From: Apostichopus japonicus
Lineage: Eukaryota > Echinodermata > Holothuroidea > Aspidochirotida > Stichopodidae
Length of the DNA stretch: 64,000 nt
Assembly (NCBI RefSeq): GCF_037975245.1
Contig: NC_092583.1
Coordinates: 15,979,264 to 16,043,263, forward strand
Reading direction: 5' to 3'
Shown here: positions 8,755-23,700 of the stretch, one piece after another
Layout: every line of letters begins with the position of its first letter
How positions within the stretch are numbered: the first letter of the stretch is position 1
Translations under genes and position numbers: made by a program
The notes under the pieces: model-generated
What the model saw: only the letters and a program-made list of their open reading frames with translations
The model's database searches: none
Told to the model about the DNA's origin: nothing

Positions 8755-11700
8755 ATGGTAGTCTATGAGCCAGTTCAGGTAATTATGAAGATATTTTGTC
8801 ATCTTATTGTCAAAAATATTTGTTCGTAAAGCAGAGAAGCCTAATGTTAACATATTGTTAACAACATGTACGATAGGATGCAGTAGTATTTACATCTCAA
8901 CTTTATTGCGCAAACAGTTCAATCCAAGCGAAAAGACAATTTATCGTTAATTCAAAGGTTCTTAACATAAGGTTATCAGTGAAAAGTTTATATTACTAAA
9001 GTGAACACTCCCAAACAACAGAATATGTAAAGATTTAGGCCTAGCCTGGGTATTTTGAAATTAAGTAACTGACACTAGGCTAGTAACAGTACACTCAACA
9101 GTAACACTAGAGCTTAGCATGCATGATGGGTCCAATTATGATATACTTAATATTTTGAATAAGTTTACTTATTTCTGAATAAACTTCTTCAAATTTTACT
9201 TATCTAGTCATTGCAATATGTTACCAAACTGCACATCTACGTTTTTAGATGTGGACAAAAGTCTGACGAAACTCTCAGCAATTTTCTTGGTACTACTACT
9301 AGTAGCATGGACACTTTGAAGTTCGTACACCTAAGCCTTAAAACACCCCAAAACTATATCTTCTGGTATAAATCACATGAAAATATACTTGATATGGTGG
9401 GAGAAGTGTGTTATATTACGATACACGGCAAAACTTTCTTTCCTGCAAACTGTTTTCATGTTGTATTCCAATAACATTCTTCGTGATTGTGGAACTGGTA
9501 TTTCTTTGCTAGAGTATTGCGAAGTTCGGACACCCGGCCCACAGTGTGGCGCTGGTGATGAAATTGGTGGCGCAGTTGCTCTTTCAGTAATTATAACAGA
9601 CTTCATAGATCTCCATTTATTGACAAATATGTAAGTACTTACTTGCACACAGGTCATTTTGGAGAGAAAGTATCTGTAGCTTCGTAGTTTTTCATGAAAT
9701 TGGCTGTTGCTATAGGTTGTCATGGTGAAATCATGTATTTCTTAGGGGTGTCCGAACTTTGCAGTGTTCCGAACTTCGCAATACTGACTATACTAGTAGG
9801 CAGTATCATCACGAAAAATGGCCCCATAGAGTGACCTATTATTATGCACTCTTGAATAATATAAGTACATTTCTTTCATTCTCATAGAGTGACCCACTAT
9901 TATGCACTCCAGATAATATGAGAACATTTTCTTTCATTCTTTTATATTGGAAAACAAATAATGGTCAGATAATAGATGTTAGTATGCAAACATGAATATA
10001 AATACACATCTGGATTTAGGTTGGATTCTTGAGATACAAACTACAAAAGCTGCTGACTGAATGTCTAAAACAATTCACAAACGTTTTGATGTCAAGTGCA
10101 AACCAAGAAACTGTTCAACATGTACTTGTGATTAAAAAGATGTACCACACATCAAACCTAACCTCTGGGGACCAATTTCTCCAAAGAATGAATCGAAATA
10201 TGTCACACATCATTAATTTTGCATGAAAAAATTTGTCTTCATGGTCTGGAATCACTAACTTCAAAGTTCTACTGTCACAAGACATGTGCCAACGTTAGCA
10301 ATGGGGTGAAGATTACAGAACGTACAATGATATATTTGAGGTCATTAAAAAAATTTAGAAAGAAATGACACTACATTTGCATTCATAATTCATGGTATGT
10401 AAAATAAGGTTAACTACAGTTTAACGAATTTGGTACAAAACACTTAATCTGACTTCACAGAAGTCTTAACACCTAATATTTTAGGATAACGGACTAATTG
10501 ATGTAGCATATTGACAAACTTCACTGTTCATTCTCATGAAAATGCAAACCTAAAACTTAAGACGATTATTTTTATGTCAAACATGCAGCAAATGGAACAA
10601 TTTTGATGATGACAGACAAACTTAACTTAATGAAGACTGAGGTGCATGATTCCAAACATTTGCAAGTTATCAATCTAATCCTACTTACAAAGCGTAGAAT
10701 TGAAAGGAGTCAGTCATTACGAAAACTATTGTCAGAACACATCGTCCACAGTACTTTTTTTTATCATGCTCACCTTTTCTATTAAGTCCCTTGTGAAACA
10801 AACATCAATATCACCAAAAAGTGCTAGAACTGGATGCCAATTGAAGCTTATTTGGTTGACTGGAAATTAGACATATTGTATAATCTGATTCTTAGGGTGA
10901 ATTTTACTTACAGGGCCATCTTAAGTAACTGATTTAACAAAGCCAGCTGAATAACACAAGACATTAAGCAAGGATTGGCTAAAATCAGTTTCTCAAATAA
11001 CATTAAAGTTAGGTTTTTTTCTTACCCAAACATTTATATCCTTAACCAGGATTTGGAGATTATAAACTTTCATTTTGAAAAGAAATCACAGCTCTAAGTG
11101 TTTGTCATTGCTCCAGTGCAATAGTTGAAATTGCAGATCATACAAACTGGATACATTGACAATGTTATTGTAGTGGCAGTCAAATGTTTTCCTTACTTGT
11201 CAGAATTATGGAATTTTTCTCTTTTTTTTGTGACTGAAGACAAGCTGACATATACAGTATGCCTAGACTAGCAGTTCTGCAAATAGTCTGCTAAACCTAC
11301 ACAGCTACACTGGACAAATGATATATGCATGTGGAAATCATAGCTCAGTGAATAAATTATCCGGTATCGCATCGCAAACTGATATGTAAACTTGACAAAT
11401 AGTGTTTTATTTGAGTTGAGAGCCTTCAAAACTGCGTTACAAAGTCTGAACACTATTTTATTCCCATGCTCTTTAAAATTTTGAAGTTTTAACATTTTTA
11501 GCTTTAAATTTTTAAATTTAGCTTTAAGAAATAGCTTTAAAGTTTTGAATAAAAATCTGGTTCATTCCAACATTGCAGTAAACGTCAAGTGAAATGAAAC
11601 TTTGCAAATTCCTTTATAAACTATAGATTTATTTACTCTTTACAGGCTACTATCTGGCAATGCCTCAATCACTACGACTACGTCAACGCTATATTTTTAG

Positions 11701-14700
11701 CAGAGAGATTGTATGCAGAAGGTGAGTAGTCTCTAGGCTTTCAATAATAGGGAATCTGGATTATCCGGACCTCTGTTCCTGGATGATCAAACCGGCTATC
11801 CAACCGTTCAGACTTGTACAGTGGAGCTCTCCAGCGTTTCTTCAGCGCTTTCATATCTGTCCTGATGTGTGTGACTGTACTGTTCACATATCTCTGAATC
11901 AAAGTAATACCATTCCCTAAAAGCGCTCACAAGCATGCAAACACGCCGTATGAGAGTTCATAGTTAGACGTTCTGTGTCGTTGACTAGTTCAGGGATCAG
12001 CTTGTGTAGCTTTTTCGAACAAAATAATTGTCCTAAAAGGCCCTTAAAATAATTAGCTTGGCTTGACACTTGTAAATTATTTCAAAAGATCTCTTCATCA
12101 GTAATTAACTGCTAGTGATCAACTCATGGTGTAATTTATTTTCTGCAGTCAGAGACTGTAACATGTCAGTTACCATAGAACTAGATAGGACTGATTATGA
12201 CAGTGTCGTTTCTTGATTTTGGGCTCGGATGGAATGGAGAGCGGCATTACTGCGCATGCAATGTGCTGTAAGTTTTAAGTTCAATGGTCAGATCGTGCAT
12301 GGTTGTACAGCAGCTCCTAATGCAAATGCAGGGAATTGTAAATTTATGTCAAAGCACTGAAAAGGACTGATATAAAACACATTGTACAGTCCATTTACAT
12401 ATTTAGCATTTTTTGGTTTGGGGTTCAGGAGGATATATAAGAATCTTGGTTATTCTGATAACCTCCTTTGATATTTCAGACAACCTCTGGTCCTGACAAG
12501 CTCATATAATCAATCCAGACTTTCTTACTTTGCATGTGCTACATTTAATCTGTGAAGAGTGAGTTGAAGTGTTAATGTACCTTTAGACTAAGTTGACAGG
12601 ATAGCCTTTGGATTTCCATGTTTATTATCCCATGCATAGAATACAGGTATGCTGTGCAATAGACTTCATTTATTTATATTTACTGTATGTGATTGGTAAT
12701 TGGAAAATCTTACCAAACTTCATCGATCCTCTGATCACTTCTGTTCTTCATACAGTTGGTTCAGATGATACGCTATTCCTGTTAGCTACCTGCTACTATC
12801 GAAGTGGCTATCCGAACAGAGCACATGCTATCCTGCAAACAAAGGGATGTCCCACACCGCAGTGCAGATTCCTAATGGCTAAGTGCAGTCTGGAATTAGA
12901 AAAGTAAGAGGGGTTAAAAAAAATTGGAAATCAAAGCTTGTAAGGAGTATTATTGTATGATGCAATGCACATAATATGCTACACCTGTACACCGATAGTT
13001 GAATGGCCCATTGAAAACCTTCAGAGTTGAGTGGTCTTGTAGAGAGGTGATATTACCTGATTGGTGTAGATCCATAGATGTCACACTGTAGTTATGAAAA
13101 GTGTAGGAATCACATAAATAGAAAGAATTGGAAGTGTTTATCCACCTCTCTCTCTCTTCTGCCAACAAAGTCTAATATTTGTCAGAAGGAACACAAAACT
13201 AGTGCAGTTGTTTCCCCTTAAATACTACATGCCTTTGGCATGCAAATTGACCCAGCTATAATGTTGATGCCTCAGAGACAAGCAGGTTTGAAGGTCTACA
13301 CATGATGGGTAACTGTATGTATATATTTGACACCCAGATGGTGTATTAAAACCATTTATTTAAGCAATATAATTTTACATTGCATATCTCTCAATGTTGT
13401 ATTTGTGTCACATGGTTCTTGCCTATGATTTATTGATCTACGAATACAGAATTGTGAGCAGCACTAACTAAATCATAAAATCAACATGTAATTATTTATG
13501 ACTTCAGTTAATGCCAGTATGTTACGCATAAATAATTTATATATATGATGAGCAGGGTTTCGGGTTTATGAAGAAGTGACAACTGAAGGAGGTATAGAGA
13601 GGGAAACTGTGTCTGCAATGTCCTGTCAAACCATTCAGTTCTCTTCAATTGATAAGATGGATTGTCAGAATACGAACAAATTAAATTATGTCAGCTGCTA
13701 CTGCAATGAGAGTAAATATATATTTCAAATGGGTTACCCCATGATTTATTCCGATGTGTCATAGCATGGTGCAATGAAATAGACTTGAAATGGATAGGCC
13801 AGTGTTTCATGAAGTAGAATTGTTAGAGGATACTTAGAGCCAAAAAATCAGGTAGTTTTGACTCCAGAGTCGATCAAACACAGTTATATTACCATGATTA
13901 ATGTAACAAAGTTCCTTTGTGAATACTCTTATGATCTTATTGCTGATTATTATTATTTTTTTCTCAGGTTCTCTGAGTGTGAGGCTGCTCTGATGGGAAG
14001 TTCTTTCCCCAAAAATAAGTCTTGCGAGGAAGTGTCCTCAGATTTTGGTGACTCTGCACCTTTTGCTCTTCAACTTCTAGGAAAGCTTTGTCGGTGAGCC
14101 CTGTCGTGTTTATCTACTCAATTTGAAAAGTTTGAAAATGAAAAGTTTGAAATGCCAGTAAACAGATTTGTGCTTTTTGTGTAATACTAAGTTTTTTGAG
14201 ACAAGATGTTCCATGAAATTTTGCAAAATTACAGGTAAATGGAGACCTACTGTACTACTACTTGTGACAATTTTGGTTTATTGATTCTTGTGTAGCTTAT
14301 AGCATGGAACACCTAATCTATATTAAAACATGGCACTTTGCATCACCAACATAGCCAATTGCTTTAAACATTAAAATCACTTAGCTATTTAGTCCCTCTA
14401 AAGTCTCAATACGTGTTTGCTGATGAATTTCGGAAAACAAACTTTTCAAAGCAGATTCAATGTTTCTTATTCTAAATGCAATCTGACCAGGTGGTTTTAA
14501 TGGAGAAAAGCTGTCGCAATCGAAAGAAAGAAATATATATTCTGTTGCCATTATGGTGGGAACGACTGTAAATCACTGCGACCGCCCATATCAACATGTT
14601 CATTAAACAATTGTAACCTATGTAGACTCGTATCGTCCACTGTCCTATGCCTAATGGTCGTAAACAAATCAGAGAGATTTGATTGGTGCATGATCTTTTG

Positions 14701-17700
14701 GGAGGGGCTTGCAAATTTTGAGTGAAGTTTGTAGAATCTACGGACTCGTTAAAAAATCTGGCAAAGTTTATTCAGCTCAAAATGTTTAAAGACAGATAAC
14801 TGAATAAAAGTAATGGTTATTAATATGAAAATTGCATGTAACTGTGTTATTTTTTCACTGAGCTTTTAGGGCAGTAAGGTGGAAAGGTTGAAGTTAAAAT
14901 TTGGCAAACACACAATGAGACTTTAAAGGAAAAGTCTTTATTTCTTTCTTTAAAGGTACACAAAATAACTCTTGTTTTCTGCTATCAACATTTTGCCCTT
15001 CTCTAATGTAACATTGAAGATTTGCAATCCATTTCTCATTTTACAGGAAAGCAGAAAGGTTAAACAAGGCAACTGAGGCATACAAACACTGCTTGAAACT
15101 TAATCCATTTCTTTGGAATTCATTTCAAGTTCTATGCGACTTGGGTAAGTATGCGGAGTCACCTATGTATTTTCATGCCCTTGTTCAGGGGGTGGATCCA
15201 TGATTTTTAAAAAGGAAGGGATTCCGGCCCTGAAGTTGATGGATCCAGGGTTCCCCCCCCCCAACCCTGCTGGAAGAAGTTAAAACTTAAGATGTGAAAA
15301 GAGGCATTCTCTGTCTTATATTATGCTATGTTATGTTTATATGCAATGATATGCTAATAACTACTTCTATTTTGCGTGATTGTTGTATCTTCTACATACT
15401 AGTTCAAATGTAAGTAACTAGTGTATGTTTATACATTTGTGTCGTTCTACCTGCGAAACAAAAAAAAAAACTATGTATGATTGATGTGTACATTGTTTAT
15501 GACGTTCTGTTTGAGAGAACACAAAAACAAATTGTTAGTGTTAAAGTGAATAGTTAACTAAAGAATCTTGCCATGGGTGAAGTGTTAGCATGTATTAGGA
15601 TCAGGGTTGGACCAGATGGCCAGCTGTGAGGATTTTTAGTGCACATCTTCCGTAGTAAAATAGTATGACCTTGAAATATTCAAATATAACAGAATGTTCA
15701 TAGTGTTCTAAAAGCTAAATTTGCTAGATTTACATTGTGCAAACCACTTTCCAGTTGTAATGAGTCTTGTTTATGGCATCCAATCTTACAATAAACCTGA
15801 TTTTTAACCCTTGGGTAAGTTGCTTGATGATTCTATGCACACATATACAATGTCTAGTGGTCAGTGAGACGAGCAAATAATTCACCTATGTGTGCCAATC
15901 TGTAAGGTTAGGGAAATCCCTTCAGGGCCATTTAAAAATGGGAATGAATCATTTGAAAGTCCTTGAAGACTTGAAGTCGGTTTTGAAGTTGGGGAAATCA
16001 CTCACTAAAAATGAGAAGTCAAAAGCAAATTCTCTTTATTGGTTTCCAAGGTAACGCAAGATGATATGTGCTAATCGTGATATATCACTTGATCTGATCA
16101 ACTAATGTGACAACAGAAGCGCAACTGGAATTATGAATTAGCTGATTGTTAATTGTTGTAGATTTTCTAGAAGATCTTTTGGAAGTTTAGTTTCTCACAA
16201 ATTACTCACTGTTAGGTATGTCTCACTTAGCTTCTTTCTGCATTCTCTGAGATGTCTTTTTGACGAGAAGATCAATATCTTTTTCTTCATTTTCAGGAGA
16301 AAAACCAGATCCTGAGTCAGTCTTCCAGCTGCCACCTACTTCAACTCTTTGTACAACGAGCAGCCAAACGGACAGTTGTCCAATCATAGATACCGAAAAT
16401 ATGACATCACACGTCATAACCACCCCCAACCAGACTCCTGTCAATCAAGTGTTAGGGACACCACAGGTATTTGCAATCTTGGATATCTTCACAAACATGG
16501 GCATTTTTTTTCTTTATTATGGATTATTTGATAAGTAACAGTAACAATGGAATGTAGAAATTTGAAAGGTCAAAATGTTCTTCTGCATTTATGAACTAGA
16601 CATTTTTTAAATTTTTTTTTCTTCAAGTTTTTGTTGGATTTAAGTTTCTCTCTATGTGGTTTGCTAAAGGACAATCAGGTATTGTTTCCTTCTGCCTCAA
16701 GAATCTAGCAGTGACAAACATACCTTGTCAATGTTTTGTAATAAAAATACATTTTAGTTAGCAGTGTATGCAATGTTTATTAAAGAAAAACATAAGTTGA
16801 AACTTTTCAAAAAGCTTATCTTAACTGTAAAAAACCCTACTATTTAACCTAATGATATGGTATGAACTGGACCATAATATATGGAGGTACTCAACTACTG
16901 CCATTGGAATATCTCATTATGAAGTGTTGGTTAATTAAACTATAGATAAATTTAAGTGAGGATGGACAATTTAATTTTTTTGTCTGACCCCTGAATTTTC
17001 ATTTTGTACACAGGAGAATGTCTTCACCATGTCAGGAGTCAGACCCTTGTCTGTTAAAACAACACCAGAAATGCATTTTGAGGTCAACATTACCCCTGAC
17101 AGTAACTCAGGGTCATTTTTCCCTCCTCCTGCCCCAGTGTCAGGGAGACATACCAAAACGAAACCTCGTCCAGGAAGGAATATATTTGGAGGGGGCTCAT
17201 CAGGCAGCCCCCTTTCTCCTAGGTATGTATTCTCTTATATAGTATTGATCACCCTCCACCCCAAAGCCCCTCCACACATATATGCATACAGTTGTATGTT
17301 GCAGCAATGTCCAATGGAAAGAGTGCATTCCTGGCTGCTTTTAGTCTCTATCCTGCCCCTCCCCTACCCATCCTTAATTTTCAGAAACCCTGTAACAACT
17401 AATGTATATTCTGTTCCAAACCATTCCTCTAGAAGGTCATTCCTTCGTAAGTAGCTCCAGTTATAGTGTGTTACTATTACAACCATGTTAAATGTTAATT
17501 TATGTATTGCTGGTATCTATGCTGTTATATTAAGGACATTGAACAACTTACAACAATAAATACAGTTACATATTGGTAAAAAAACAGTATATAAGCTCTT
17601 GGCCACTAACAACTATTTTGCACTACATTGTGTGCATGTAGCAGGAACCTGTTGGTCCCTGTGAAAAAGTCCATTGGTAACATTTCTCAAGAATTGTGTA

Positions 17701-20700
17701 AAACTTACTGATTCTTACCATGTTTTTCAGTTCTTAATGTCTACCGGCAGGGAATTACCAGTGTCTTATTATTTTTACTGGCAAATGGACAAATCCACTA
17801 ACATTTAGCTAGTAAATAGCCCAAATTGTAAGACCTGATAATAAAGGTTAACAGCTGGTTTATAATGTATTCACAGATCTCTGCTTCATCTTGAAATCAA
17901 ACTGTAGCCTTTAAAGCAACAAATCCTAGAGCAGAGTTTATAAGGCAGTTAACATGTGTAATATTTTTAAGGTTAACAAATTGTATTTCTATATATGATA
18001 ATGATGAACAAGGTTGGCATCAGTCTCACAAAAACTGCTGTGCATCTGTATAGCAATTTGTCCATTCTGTATAGCATTTTACAATTCAATACCAATAAAA
18101 GTTGTCAATATGTCACCAGTTTGACCTATAAGTTGGTAAAGGCATTTTCTTTCTCGTGCAGTTTTGGAATTTTACCTCTGGATACCCCCAGCCCTGGGGA
18201 TGCAGGCTCACCTACTTTTATCAGCCCCCAAGCTACTGATGCTCAAATACCAGAACCAAAGGCTCCAAGAAGGGTACATTCATAGGGTTCTATGATTAGA
18301 TTTTTTGTTTACTTTCTAATGTTATTTAAAAACTCTAAGTTGGGATGTACTTAAACATGTGTGTTTCTTTGTTTTGGTTTTTCAAAATAAAAATAAAAGT
18401 GTATGCATGGTATAAGCCACAAGAAAATGACTGGTGTTTGATGAATGTTTAGAGAGGGAGAAGGGAATTTCTGAAAATTGTCACCAGGTCACCTGAACTG
18501 TAAAATCTGTAGTTAATTACTTTGATATTTCATGAATATTTATAATGATGTTAATTGATTATTAGAATATTCATAGTGCAATTGTCACCAGGTCACTAGA
18601 ACTGTAAAATCTGTAGTTAATTTCTTGATATTTCATGAATATTTATTCTGATGTTAATTGGTTATTAGAATAGTCATAATGTAATTGGTCAACAACAAAT
18701 TCACTACATGAATATTCATGAGTGGAAAATTTCTACTCTCTGTATATATTGTATATGCTTGGTGGCACAACAGGAGCACATGTTTCTAGGTTGTCCTACT
18801 GTTGGAAGGATTCTGCTATAGACTGCCAAGGAGTGCTGATACCTATCATTTTACTGCCTTTTGGCTAAGATCATGTGTAGTATCTGTTCCCTTTCGAGGG
18901 GAATGGTGATGCACACCCGACAATGATCACACAGTCACAGTCCCGATGCAAGGGAACTGGGGTTGAGAGCGGATCAGTCGTTCGGTAGTTTGGTTTCCGT
19001 GCCTAGGTTCTTTCCTGGGCGACTTTTCCTTAAAAAAAGTATCATTTTACTGCACTGTTGTTGCAAGGGTTAGGGTTAGTAGCAAATATGTAATAGTTCT
19101 CCTCAGAAATAATGAGTAATTTTCTACTATACAAAAATCATATTGGTTTTACAACCTTTGTCTAGTCTTATTTAGTTACTTGCTAGTGGGCCTACATGTA
19201 GGAATGTTAACTGGACTTAGTTCTAAGGCCTATCTTACTTTGCTGTAAGACAGCACGTTTGTAGTTCACTTTCTGGCAAAGACCTGAAGTTCCTAAATGC
19301 GAATTTTTATTTTATTGAATAAAACAAAGTAGCTGCATGGCCTATGTCATGAAGAAAGAAGAATTAGCATGCATGTATTATTTGACCTTTGTACCAGTTT
19401 TTACAGACAGCTTGGTAGCTTGAATACTTCAATCAATCCATGCTTTAAAAAGCTGAATCTGAAATTGGTGGATTGAAATGGTCCTCTTGATGTTCCATCA
19501 TTGTTCAGAAGTATGCAATTCTGTTGATCTATTCAGCATTATTTTATGTCATTTCTTTGGTGCTTGGTGTGCATTCACTATAAACCTATTGAAAATTCAT
19601 GTTGATGTATCTTCGCATTCAACAGGCTGTGAGGAGAGGTTTACCAGCTGGAAAACCTCCAAAGTTACCAGTCTTCAGCCAATCAGGCAACAATAATAGC
19701 AACACTAAAGAATCACATTCTACGGCACTTTTACCAACCTCCGTCCCATCGTGAGTATCCTCTTCAAACTGTCAATGTTCACCAGATATTTCGAGTATTT
19801 GTGGATTAATCCTTAAGATATTGAATGCCCAGGAGACAGGGATGGTTGTATTTAGCTTGAAGTTTACACATCACTGTTTAGGCTCTTAACAATAAAAACA
19901 CATTGTGAGCTCAACTGTAACTATGATGTTAACACTAAAAAAACACATTCTCCGGAACTTTTACCAACCTCCGTCCCATCGTAAGGTTCCTCTTCAAACT
20001 GTCAAACCAGATATTCGAGTATTTGTGGATTAATCCTTAAGACAATGAATGCACAGGAGATAGGGATGGTTGTATTTAGCTTGAAGTTTACACATCAGTG
20101 TATCTAGGCTCTTAACAATAAAAACACATTGTGAGCTCAACTATAACTATGATAGTAACACTAAGGAACAGATTTCTTAGGCACTATTTTCAACCTCCGT
20201 CCCATCGTGAGTATCCTCTTCAAACTGTCCACACCAGATATTTCAATATGTGTGGATTCATCTTTAAAGATAATGAAATGTCCAGAAGAGAGTGAGGGTC
20301 CCTAGATGTACATGTTAAAGTAACACACCACCGCTTTGGATATTCTGTTATTCTTCTTTCTCTTATCTTCTTTGATGTTTTCTCTGTGATAAACAGTCCT
20401 GCACAGGTGCTCTTCACGTCGGCACACCACGGAGTCAGGCGAAGCTCTCGTCTTTTTAGTAATGCCAACTCTGTCAATGCCAGTTCAGTAAAGGTGAGTT
20501 TTTAATGCTTTTTGTATGCCTACATGAAAGCATGTTTGTCCAATTAGTACCTAAATAAGTTAACTCAAAACTGTTTAAAATAAAACACAAAATAAAATAA
20601 AACTATTAGCAAACTGCTTATCTACTAGAGAGCCTGTGTAATAGAATGTGTAAAAGTAAGTTGGCCTGACGTTTTGATCCTAGCAGGATCTTCTTCAGAG

Positions 20701-23700
20701 GCTAAAATAAAACACTTCAAAGATAAAACAAAGAAACCTTTGTATATCTATGCTTAGCTCAATGAACCAGTTTGAGGCTAGTTAAAAATAGTTGGAATTG
20801 TAATCTCTGATTGCAGTATTAATGGGTAAGGAGAAACACTTAATATAGTTAGGCAGAGTGTATAGCCTAGTGGTTAACGCCGGCGTCCCCCAGTCATGAG
20901 ATCCCCGGTTCGATTCCCCGCCGACAGCAAGGTGTGTCGTCTGGCAAGGGTGTTGTTCAATAACAACTTCGCGACATGGACGTTAAATGGATGTGTGCCG
21001 AGAGATTGGCTTCGGTCAGCTTGCGAGTCTATAAGCCTCCATGGCTTCTTTCGCGAGTTCCTGCTTGCGGGAAGATCACATATACATACATACATACATG
21101 CATACATAGTAAGATATTTGGAATATTACATGAAATTAATTAAAAGAGTTATCAGGAATTGTCTCATTAGCACTCGGTTTCTCTTGTCTCGTCTCTTATC
21201 GTACTAAGATGTCTCTCAGAGCCGTCCATAGCAGACAGACTATAGGCCTGGATTGATATTCTCTTTCTTCGTCCTTCTTCCACTCAGGAAAATACCTCAA
21301 CAAAGCCAACGACAAGATCAAAACTCGGACAGACGAGGGCGACCAAGGGCAAGACAAAAACAAGGGGAGTCAAGTCGTCCTCGATAACCACATCTCACGA
21401 GTCCGATCTCATCATCAAATCATCGGAATCGGACGAGAAGTTGAAGAGCAGCGTCAAGGCTGAAAATTACGCCAACCTTCACGCTCAGATCCTCACGTTC
21501 CAGAAAGCATCTGCAGGTGAATATATATGTGACAATGTAATCATTGTATGGAGTAACTAAACAATAGAGATGATGGTTAGTTTGAAACAAATTTACGTAA
21601 ATGTGTAGTGTTTGGACTTAAAGATCATAGGTAATGACCAGAAGGCTTAAATTGGTATATTCTACCAAATTAATTTACCTGTAATGTTCCTATGAAGTAC
21701 ATTTCTTATAAGTATGTTCCTAATTAGTATGTTCCTGGTAAGTATATTTCTTGTATGTTCCCTAGTAATTATGTTTCTAGTAAGTTTAATTAGTATGTTT
21801 CTACTAAGTATGTATTTCTAGTAAGTATGTTTCTACAAAGTTTGTTCTCAAAAATTAATATTTTTCTGGTAGAGCATGCTTCTGGTAATTAAGTTTCTAG
21901 TAAGTTTAATTAGTATGTTTCTACAAAGTATGTGTTTCTAGTAAGTATGTTTCTACAAAGTTTGTTCTCGCTAATAAATATTTTTCTGGTAGAGTATGTT
22001 TCTTGCAATTAAGTTTCTAGTAAGTTTAATTAGTATGTTTCTAGTAAGTATGTTCCTAATTAGTATGTTTCTACAAATTTGTTCTCGCTTATATATGTTT
22101 CTGGTAGAGTATGTTTCTAAGTAATTATGTTTCTAGTAAGTTTAGTTAGTATGTTTCTAGTAAGTATGTTCATAATTAGTATGTTTCTACTAAGTATGTT
22201 TCTGCAAAGATTGTTCTCGCTAATAAATATTTTTCTGGTAGAGTATGTTTCCTAGTAATTGAGTTTCTAGTAAGTTTAATTAGTATGTTTCTAGTAAGTA
22301 TGTTCCTAATTAGTATGTTTCTACAAAGTTTGTTCTCGCTAATAAAATATTTTTCTGGAAGAGCATGCTATTAGTAATTAAGTTTCTAGTAAGTTTAGTT
22401 AGTATGTTTCTAGTAAGTATGTTTCTAATTAGTATGTTTTTACTGAAGTTTGTTTCTAGTAGGTATGTTTGTTAATTGGCAGGCTCCTTTCCACTTCCTT
22501 CATACCCAAAGTATTTTCAATAATATTTTTGTACAAATTACAAGGATGTGTAAATCATCGCTCAATCTTCTTTTTCTTAACCTAACAGAGGGTCTACTCT
22601 CCTTGCTAAGGGATCTTGGTTCTGCCTATGTATCACTTACCCAATTTCAATGTCGAAAGGCCATTGAAAAATTCAGCACCATCCCACCTCATCATTTAAA
22701 CACTGGGTGGATATTCTCTCAACTAGGAAGAGCTCATGCTGAATTAGCAGAATATCAATTGGTGAGTCGACTTCTCTGTCAAACCGTTTACAAGTTTAAT
22801 GGTCGATTAAAGATCCACTACATTGCTAAAATTTAATTTCAATCTCAGTAAATGTAAGGCGCAAAGATGTGTGTGTTTTGCAGCAAGTGTGTTTCACTAC
22901 ATTTCAAAGTATAATTAGTTTAATAGTATCATGAATACAGAGTGGCACTAAACAAAGCATGGCTTCGATGCTACTGAATTTGAAGGGAAAAAAGTTAAGA
23001 GCAAAACTTGTGTGAAAGAAGAAGAAAAAAACGATTCAGTTAAAGAAATCTCTACACTCAGCAAAGATCTAGCTGAGGAGTAACACAATGGACTTATTTG
23101 CATGTAAAATGAAAGTTGATGAAAAATTGTTGTTTTCAGGAATTCATTAAGATAATTACCTACCAATTGCTAAATTTCTGGGCAAGCAGAAAGTGTCCCA
23201 GTGCAGCATTGAAAAGAATAACAGTAGATGAAAGAATATAACTGTCCGATAAAATAATATAAAATACAATATTTAGAATAAACATTTAGTAATTAAAGCA
23301 TCAAATGGCACTCTCTCTTATTTTTGATTATTATGTTTTGTTCTGTAATATTTTTGTAATTTTCTTTGAAATCATGTTTTCTCATTTCAGGCAGAAAAGA
23401 TTTTCAAAAGACTACGTAAATTGGAGTCTCATTACCTGGAGGGCATGGAGATTTATTCCACTGTTTTATGGCATCTACATAAAGAAGTTGAGTTATCCGC
23501 CTTAGCTCAATCTCTTACGACGTTCGATAAAAATTCACCTGAGGTACTCGTCATGAAATTTATCTTCAAAGCATGTTTACCGAATAATAATAACTACAGG
23601 GAATCATTTATCAAGTAATGCATAGTAAAATGCCATACTATGTGGGTAAACTTGCTATGCAAAAATGTATAGCAGTGTTTATACACAGGAAACAGTGTAC

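Noticed and set aside
12608..12755. Upstream extension of the CDC27 exon as a separate ORF start
   Set aside because: This is intron sequence before the acceptor at 12755; homology begins exactly at the splice site.
18845..18890. A functional U2 snRNA gene
   Set aside because: Only the 5' segment is U2-like; the Sm site and 3' stem-loops are missing and the unit is bounded by target duplications.
20855..20930. A tRNA gene
   Set aside because: A and B boxes are present, but the sequence cannot form a full cloverleaf with acceptor stem and is continuous with a SINE body and tail.
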